NCBI GenBank assembly: GCA_964480695.1
Contig: CAYZPO010000042.1
Location: 1-9,171 of the forward strand
From: CAZDDW01 sp964480695
GTDB lineage: Bacteria; Patescibacteriota; Patescibacteriia; UBA9934; CAZDDW01
Length of the DNA stretch: 9,171 nt
Direction: 5' to 3'
This document shows positions 4,589 to 9,171 of this stretch, one piece after another. Under the pieces are notes generated by a model. The model had not been told where the DNA came from. It did not search any database and saw nothing but the letters and a program-made list of their open reading frames with translations. The translations under genes were made by a program, and so were the position numbers. How positions within the stretch are numbered: the stretch's first letter is position 1; each line of letters starts with the position of its first letter.

Positions 4589-7453
4589 TTACTTCAAAAC
4601 CTCTTTCAGGTATTTCCCAGTATAGCTTACTTTGGTCTTTTTACAGATTTCCTTAGGGGTGCCTTCAGCTATGACTAGGCCTCCTTTGTTTCCGCCTTCT
4701 GGACCCATATCAATAATCCAGTCTGCTTGTTTGATCACGTCCAGGTTGTGCTCGATGATCAGAACAGTGTTGCCTTTGTCGACCAGTTGATGAAGTACGC
4801 CAAGCAAACGCTTAATGTCTTCGAAATGGAGTCCGGTAGTTGGCTCGTCCAGGATGTACAGAGTACGGCCAGTAGCTCGTCGACCAAGCTCAGTCGCCAG
4901 CTTTACACGTTGGGCTTCACCTCCGGATAATGTTGTTGCCGGCTGTCCAAGTTTAATGTAGCCAAGCCCAACATCATGGAGCACATTTAGTTTGTCGAAA
5001 ATTAACTGGTGTGAAGCAAAGAAACGACGGGCCTCTTCTACAGTCATGTCTAGAATATCAGCGATAGTTTTGCCTTTATAATAAACTTCAAGCGCTTCGA
5101 AGTTATAGCGTTTACCATGACACTCAGAACACTCAACATAGACGTCGCCCATGAACTGCATTTCAATTCGTTTCATTCCATCACCGCCACAACCCTCACA
5201 GCGCCCTCCACCTTTAACATTGAAACTAAATTTCCCAGCGTCAAAGCCACGCATCTTAGCTTCTGGTTGACTGGCATATAGATCACGAATAGCAGTGAAG
5301 ACTCCAGTGTAAGTGGCTGGGTTGGAACGCGGGGTTCGTCCAATCGGTGACTGGTCTACAGCCACAACCTTGTCGATATTAGCGATTCCATTGATCTTGT
5401 CATGTTCAGCTGGGTAGGCTTTGGCTCGATAGAATTTTTTAGATAAAGCGCGTCCTAGAATATCGAGAATCAGCGTTGACTTACCTGATCCAGAAACTCC
5501 AGTGACACAAACCAGCTTGCTCAGTGGAATGTCAACCGTAATGTCCTGTAAATTATGAGCCCGAGCCCCAGTAACACTGATTTTTTTATTTGAGCCTTTA
5601 CGGATTTTTTTCGGCAGGGCAATTTCTTTCTTTCCGGAAAGATACTGTCCAGTTAATGACTCTTTGTCTTTCTTCAGGGTCGCAGCAGTTCCAGCAGCAA
5701 TGATCTCACCACCGTATTCACCAGCACCAGGTCCGACATCAATCACGTGATCAGCGGCATGCATCATAGCCTCGTCATGTTCGACTACGATAACTGTGTT
5801 ACCAAGATCTCGTAGTGATTTGATTGTTTCAATCAGCTTGTCGTTGTCTCGCGGATGCAGACCGATCGACGGCTCGTCCAGAATATAGATTACTCCAGAA
5901 AGGGAAGAGTTGAGTTGGGCGGCTAAACGAACACGCTGAGCCTCACCTCCGGACAGAGTCATGGCGCTGCGATCCAGGGTTAGATATCCTAGCCCAACAT
6001 CAAGTAAATGACTCAGTCGATCGTTAACTTCCTTTTTGACTCGACCGACCACCAGGGCCTCAGCTTCAGATAAATTGGACTCCGGACTTATTTTTTTACT
6101 TTCTTGTTTTTTTATTTTCTTATTCTCCAGCCCTTCAAAAAATCCACTCATTTCCTCAATCGACATATTAACCACGTCAGCAATATTCTTATCTCCCAAC
6201 TTCACGGCCAGCACCTCTGGTTTCAAACGATGCCCCTGACAGGTTGGACAGATCATAGTGCGCATGTAAGTTTCCAGTTCAGAACGGACGTAGTCAGAGT
6301 CAGTGCTCTTATATTTTTCCTCAAGCTGTCCCAGAATTCCTGGATACGTAATCTCACAGCCGTTATATTTATAAAGCTCATCCCCGGTTCCATTCAGAGC
6401 AATCTCCAGTTTTGCTTTTGGAATTTTTTGCACCGGTGTATTAATTGAGAAACGGTGCTTCTTACCTACGATTTCGAGTGTTTTCAAATAACTAGTCTGA
6501 TTTCCAGCGATCCGTGTCCAGGGTTTAACTGCACCTTCAGCAAAGGTTAAACGCTTGTTAGGAATCACCAGATCCGGCTCAAGCACCAGCTTTACTCCAA
6601 GTCCAGTACATTCAGTGCAAGCCCCGAAAGGAGAGTTAAAAGAAAACATGCGCGGCTCAGGTCGCGGGAGATTAACATGACAGTTAGGACAGGCAAAAGC
6701 TTCAGAGAACATCATTTCGTCACCAGTGTTTTCATTAATAGCCACAACAACCCCATTACCATAATCCAGAGCTCGTTTCAAAATATCCAACATGCGTATT
6801 TTAGTTAGTTGCTCCTGAACAGCAAAAGAGTGAGCCAGAACTTCAATTGAGTGTGGCTTGTTTTTGTCCTTGCGCATACGCATAGCCTCGTCGATGTCCA
6901 TTACCAGTCCGTCATATCTGATCTGTGAGAAGCCAGCATTTTCTGCTCCAATCAAAACCTGTTTGTGTTCACCTTTTTGCTCATTAATCACTGGAGCAAA
7001 CAAACTAATTTCATTTTCTTTAACCATGTCCATGATTTGATCAGCAATCTTGTCACGAGTCTGCTCCACTACGGGATCACCACACTCAGGACAGTGCGGT
7101 CGACCAGCGCGGGCAAACAGGATGCGCAGGTAGTCGTAGATTTCCGTTACGGTTCCAACCGTGGAGCGCGGGTTGTGTGAAGATGACTTCTGATCAATAG
7201 CAATCGTTGGTGAAAGGTTACCGATTTCATCTACATCAGGCTTGTCCTGTAATTCTAAAAACTGCCTGGCATAAGAACTAAGCGACTCCATATAGCGTCG
7301 CTGTCCTTCTGCATAGACAGTGTCAAAAGCGAGAGAAGATTTTCCAGATCCAGAAAGTCCGGTTACCACAACTAGCTTTCCTTTTGGAATATCAACATCA
7401 ATATTTTTCAAATTGTGAACTCTGGCACCGCGGATTTGTATCGCATCTTTCAT
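4589..7453 (-). CDS. uvrA: Excinuclease ABC subunit UvrA
   Basis: A full-length 954-residue UvrA (family usually ~940), the ATPase that recognises DNA damage and loads UvrB in nucleotide excision repair. Seen in order: Walker A GLSGSGKSS (about 32-40); CPECGD (near 121); the first structural zinc module CPNC...CTEC (near 255-280) around PRMFSFNSPFGAC; ABC signature LSGGEAQRVRLA (near 500); Walker B YILDEPSIGL; second Walker A GVSGSGKST (near 656); the C-terminal zinc module CEGC...CSEC (about 753-778); second signature LSGGEAQRVKLA; and Walker B YILDEPTTGL. All catalytic motifs are intact. An odd Lys/Ser/Glu-rich insertion (NKKIKKQESKKISPESN, about residues 440-460) precedes the first signature. 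The ATG at 7453 fits the family start. It stands alone with its own promoter and terminator; no uvrB or uvrC is in the window. Confidence 0.98.
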   Translation of the reverse strand: MKDAIQIRGARVHNLKNIDVDIPKGKLVVVTGLSGSGKSSLAFDTVYAEGQRRYMESLSSYARQFLELQDKPDVDEIGNLSPTIAIDQKSSSHNPRSTVGTVTEIYDYLRILFARAGRPHCPECGDPVVEQTRDKIADQIMDMVKENEISLFAPVINEQKGEHKQVLIGAENAGFSQIRYDGLVMDIDEAMRMRKDKNKPHSIEVLAHSFAVQEQLTKIRMLDILKRALDYGNGVVVAINENTGDEMMFSEAFACPNCHVNLPRPEPRMFSFNSPFGACTECTGLGVKLVLEPDLVIPNKRLTFAEGAVKPWTRIAGNQTSYLKTLEIVGKKHRFSINTPVQKIPKAKLEIALNGTGDELYKYNGCEITYPGILGQLEEKYKSTDSDYVRSELETYMRTMICPTCQGHRLKPEVLAVKLGDKNIADVVNMSIEEMSGFFEGLENKKIKKQESKKISPESNLSEAEALVVGRVKKEVNDRLSHLLDVGLGYLTLDRSAMTLSGGEAQRVRLAAQLNSSLSGVIYILDEPSIGLHPRDNDKLIETIKSLRDLGNTVIVVEHDEAMMHAADHVIDVGPGAGEYGGEIIAAGTAATLKKDKESLTGQYLSGKKEIALPKKIRKGSNKKISVTGARAHNLQDITVDIPLSKLVCVTGVSGSGKSTLILDILGRALSKKFYRAKAYPAEHDKINGIANIDKVVAVDQSPIGRTPRSNPATYTGVFTAIRDLYASQPEAKMRGFDAGKFSFNVKGGGRCEGCGGDGMKRIEMQFMGDVYVECSECHGKRYNFEALEVYYKGKTIADILDMTVEEARRFFASHQLIFDKLNVLHDVGLGYIKLGQPATTLSGGEAQRVKLATELGRRATGRTLYILDEPTTGLHFEDIKRLLGVLHQLVDKGNTVLIIEHNLDVIKQADWIIDMGPEGGNKGGLVIAEGTPKEICKKTKVSYTGKYLKEVLK

Positions 7454-7457
7454 AGTT

Positions 7458-7481
7458 GAGCACTAATATACAACAGTGCTC
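7458..7481 (-). promoter_or_regulatory. Inverted repeat in the uvrA leader, candidate operator or hairpin
   Basis: GAGCACT (7458-7464), 10-base centre, AGTGCTC (7475-7481): perfect 7-bp arms. It lies between the -10 box and the start codon, covering the expected transcript start near 7478. uvrA is a classic SOS gene, so a LexA-like operator is a natural guess, but the arms match neither the E. coli nor the Bacillus LexA box. As RNA it could instead form a hairpin 4 bases before the ATG. Confidence 0.5.
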
Positions 7482-7484
7482 GAG

Positions 7485-7513
7485 ATCATATCACACTATT
7501 TAAGATGTGGCAA
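7485..7513 (-). promoter_or_regulatory. Promoter of uvrA
   Basis: On the - strand: TTGCCA (7513-7508), 17-bp spacer, TATGAT (7490-7485), with TG at the extended -10 position. Transcription should start near 7478, leaving a leader of about 25 bases with no Shine-Dalgarno site. It sits in the 65-base space after the stop of the upstream membrane-protein gene. Confidence 0.75.
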
Positions 7514-7518
7514 GGGTA

Positions 7519-8917
7519 TTAGAGTTTTATTGGACAAAGGATGTCTGAGTTATGATAGGCAGTACAAAAAGCTTGGCCAATTAATAGGCTGCCGTTTTTA
7601 TCTCGGCAAAGTAATCCTTGTCCAATGTCTAACAGATTCAAGGGGCCTGGATTAACATTTTCCCAACCACTATTACGACAATCCCAAGATGCAGCTCCGG
7701 TAGCTGGCCAACTTCTTACCTCCTGGACAAAGGCACATGTTTCTCCGGCCGGAGCTACCCCACACAGATCTTCTCTGCATAATGTAGCCATCAAGGTTGC
7801 ATCAAAAGCACCATAAATGGAACCAGTAATACACTCCAAATTTTCTGTATTACCACCTGTACTAACAACTTTAACATGGTCATACTGCATGCATGCGGAG
7901 ATGCCACCACAATTAACAGTGAATTTGGCACAGGTTCCTGAANNNNNNNNNNNNNNNNNNNNNNNNNNNNNNNNNNNNNNNNNNNNNNNNNNNNNNNNNN
8001 NNNNNNNNNNNNNNNNNNNNNNNNNNNNNNNNNNNNNNNNNNCTATCACTAGAACAGTTACTAAAGTAACAAGTTTCCAGCGTTGGTTCTGTACCAGCAG
8101 CGTTAGGTTGAACCTCACCTTCCCAGCCACAAGTTGTGGTGTTCTTTAATGCGCCCAGATGGGCTAAGCCATATTCTGTACCATTGACTTTAACTGGATA
8201 ACCTAGGCCGATTATAAATTCACAAGTAGATTCTGGATCCAGTAGGGCCACCTGTTTTGTCATCGGGATACCAGGGATACTGATATCAATCAGAGCCGGA
8301 TTAACAAAGGAAAGAATGAATTGGATCATGAGTAAAAGAATAAATCCGATAATAGCCTGCCAGATCCTTCTTTTCGCATTCTGAATTTTATCGATTCCAG
8401 CCCCGATCATGTATTCAAAACCACCGACCATGATCATAATAATGGCTGAAACCATTCCGGCGTACCACAGCCAGGCGTAGATTAAATTAATGTACACCCC
8501 GACATCAGAGACAGTACTGACACCATAAATATTGACTCCTAGTTCAACTTCTGGTGGTGGAGCATAACAGTAGCGCAGCTCGTCCGATCCAGTAACCGAG
8601 GTTGAAGGACAGTCGGCTGGAACTGTTTCACCCCAAATTCCTTTTCGATTGCCGTCAGTGTCAATCACTGAACATTCATCCTGGGTCCAACAGGTCAGGT
8701 CAGCAGTTGGTCGGTCTTGATCCTCAGTGATACACCCAACAAACTCACTGTCACCGGCATTACAGTCTGTGATACATTCGCTTCGGGTTTTTTCTCCGGC
8801 CGGGGCTGAACCAATGCCTTCGGCCCCACACCAACATTCGCAAGTAGACTCAGCAGAAACTGTTCCAAACGGGAACAGACACAGGATAAAGAAAAGACTG
8901 ATGATTATTTTTTTCAT
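7519..8917 (-). CDS. Cysteine-rich VirB2/TrbC-like two-helix membrane protein (interrupted by a gap)
   Basis: Residues 1-22 are a signal peptide ending VSA. A cysteine-rich exported domain follows (ten Cys, opening TCECWC, then SEC, TDC, VGC). Two membrane helices come next, about 143-172 (ending MIMVGGFEYMIGAG) and 186-204, then FVNPALIDI. The pair, joined by a short basic loop (NAKRRIWQ), matches the VirB2/TrbC-like pilin-type proteins common in Patescibacteria. A second Cys-rich domain follows; after the gap 140 residues with 11 Cys end at TAA 7519. The frames before and after the 100 N differ, which is resolved if the missing length is a multiple of 3. A less likely reading is two genes. 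APAGE occurs in both Cys-rich parts (near 38-42 and after the gap). The ATG at 8917 overlaps the stop of the DsbA-like gene (ATGA), so translation is probably coupled. It likely belongs to the cell envelope; its exact role is unknown. Confidence 0.75.
7943..8042. other. Assembly gap, 100 N
   Basis: Exactly 100 N inside the Cys-rich membrane-protein gene. The reading frame changes across it as written, so the true missing length is probably a multiple of 3 rather than 100. Confidence 0.97.
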
Positions 8918-9171
8918 AAAGATTCTAGATAAGCACTAACGATTAGTTCAAAGATATCGTCTGGGATGGCACCTTGAACTCGGTTACCATTAAAGAAAAA
9001 AGTTGGGGTTCCAACTACACCGGCCTCGGCTCCGTCCTGAAGATCAGCCAACACCTCATCGCGATAGCGTTCTTCAACCAGGCAAGTAGCAAATTCATCA
9101 ACGTCTAACCCGGACTGTTGGGCATAAACTCCCAAGGCCTCATAACTAAAGTCATCCTGGTTTTGATAAAG
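8914..9171 (-). CDS. DsbA-like thioredoxin-fold oxidoreductase, C-terminal part (partial)
   Basis: The - strand frame is open to the window edge, so the gene is cut at its 5' end; 85 residues are visible, ending at TGA 8914-8916. The tail reads ALGVYAQQSGLDVDEFATCL, then a helix, then GVVGTPTFFFNGNRVQGAIP and a final helix. GV-GTPTFF-NG with the cis-proline after Thr, then G-xP-x-x-x-[FL], is the typical C-terminal half of DsbA/Com1-like (Thioredoxin_4) proteins. These are exported or membrane-anchored enzymes that oxidise or isomerise disulfides. The CxxC active site and any signal anchor lie beyond the window, so oxidase versus isomerase cannot be decided. It shares an ATGA overlap with the downstream Cys-rich membrane protein, its likely substrate. 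Confidence 0.88.
   Translation of the reverse strand, partial: LYQNQDDFSYEALGVYAQQSGLDVDEFATCLVEERYRDEVLADLQDGAEAGVVGTPTFFFNGNRVQGAIPDDIFELIVSAYLESL

Noticed and set aside
4565..4605. Weak - strand promoter TTGAAG-16-TATAAG after uvrA
   Set aside because: It would start a transcript inside the uvrA terminator hairpin. The G.U evidence favours the + strand for the RNA, and such a weak match is expected by chance.
1556..8042. The three identical 100-base N runs as biological masked repeats
   Set aside because: The equal round length is the convention for gaps of unknown size, and the flanks share no common sequence.
7817..8149. + strand open frames opposite the Cys-rich membrane protein
   Set aside because: They are antisense to a convincing gene, run through the gap, and show no domain or ribosome binding site.

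Overview
The window looks like a scaffold from an uncultivated member of the Patescibacteria (Candidate Phyla Radiation). The evidence is a ribosomal protein bL19 with a long acidic N-terminal extension carrying in-frame palindromic repeats, a VirB2-like two-helix membrane protein with cysteine-rich flanks next to a DsbA-like protein, and a secreted protein ending in a domain I associate with that group. UGA is used as stop at 242-244 and 8914-8916, so the stop usage fits the standard bacterial code. Three runs of exactly 100 N (1556-1655, 2854-2953, 7943-8042) are nominal scaffold gaps; each interrupts a gene.

Layout, left to right. The 3' end of a (d)CMP-kinase-like gene (+) ends at 125 and is followed by hairpin terminators. 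A GC-rich gene of unknown function (-) spans 242 to the first gap. It is divergent from the bL19 gene (+, 1828-2499), and each has a clear sigma70-type promoter. A strong terminator at 2509-2547 lies between bL19 and a convergent gene for a secreted beta-rich protein (-, 2557-3990). That gene has a near-consensus promoter at 4043-4071. Next comes about 400 bases with no convincing protein gene (4145-4545). Its two ends pair with each other and it holds many internal helices, so I propose an undescribed structured RNA, probably on the + strand. A terminator-like hairpin (4550-4572) closes uvrA (-, 4589-7453), which has its own promoter and an inverted repeat just before its start. The right end is a two-gene operon (-): a DsbA-like oxidoreductase (cut by the window edge) overlapping by ATGA a cysteine-rich VirB2-like membrane protein (7519-8917).

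How the genes fit together. The right-hand pair makes functional sense: an exported thiol oxidase coupled to a protein with about 25 visible exported cysteines. uvrA is a stand-alone nucleotide excision repair gene, possibly under a local operator. bL19, the GC-rich gene and the secreted protein each appear to be single transcription units. I saw no tRNA, rRNA, CRISPR array, insertion sequence or attachment site.

The most promising novelties are the ~400-nt structured RNA candidate, the hairpin-forming coding repeats inside the bL19 extension, and the GC-rich orphan gene.
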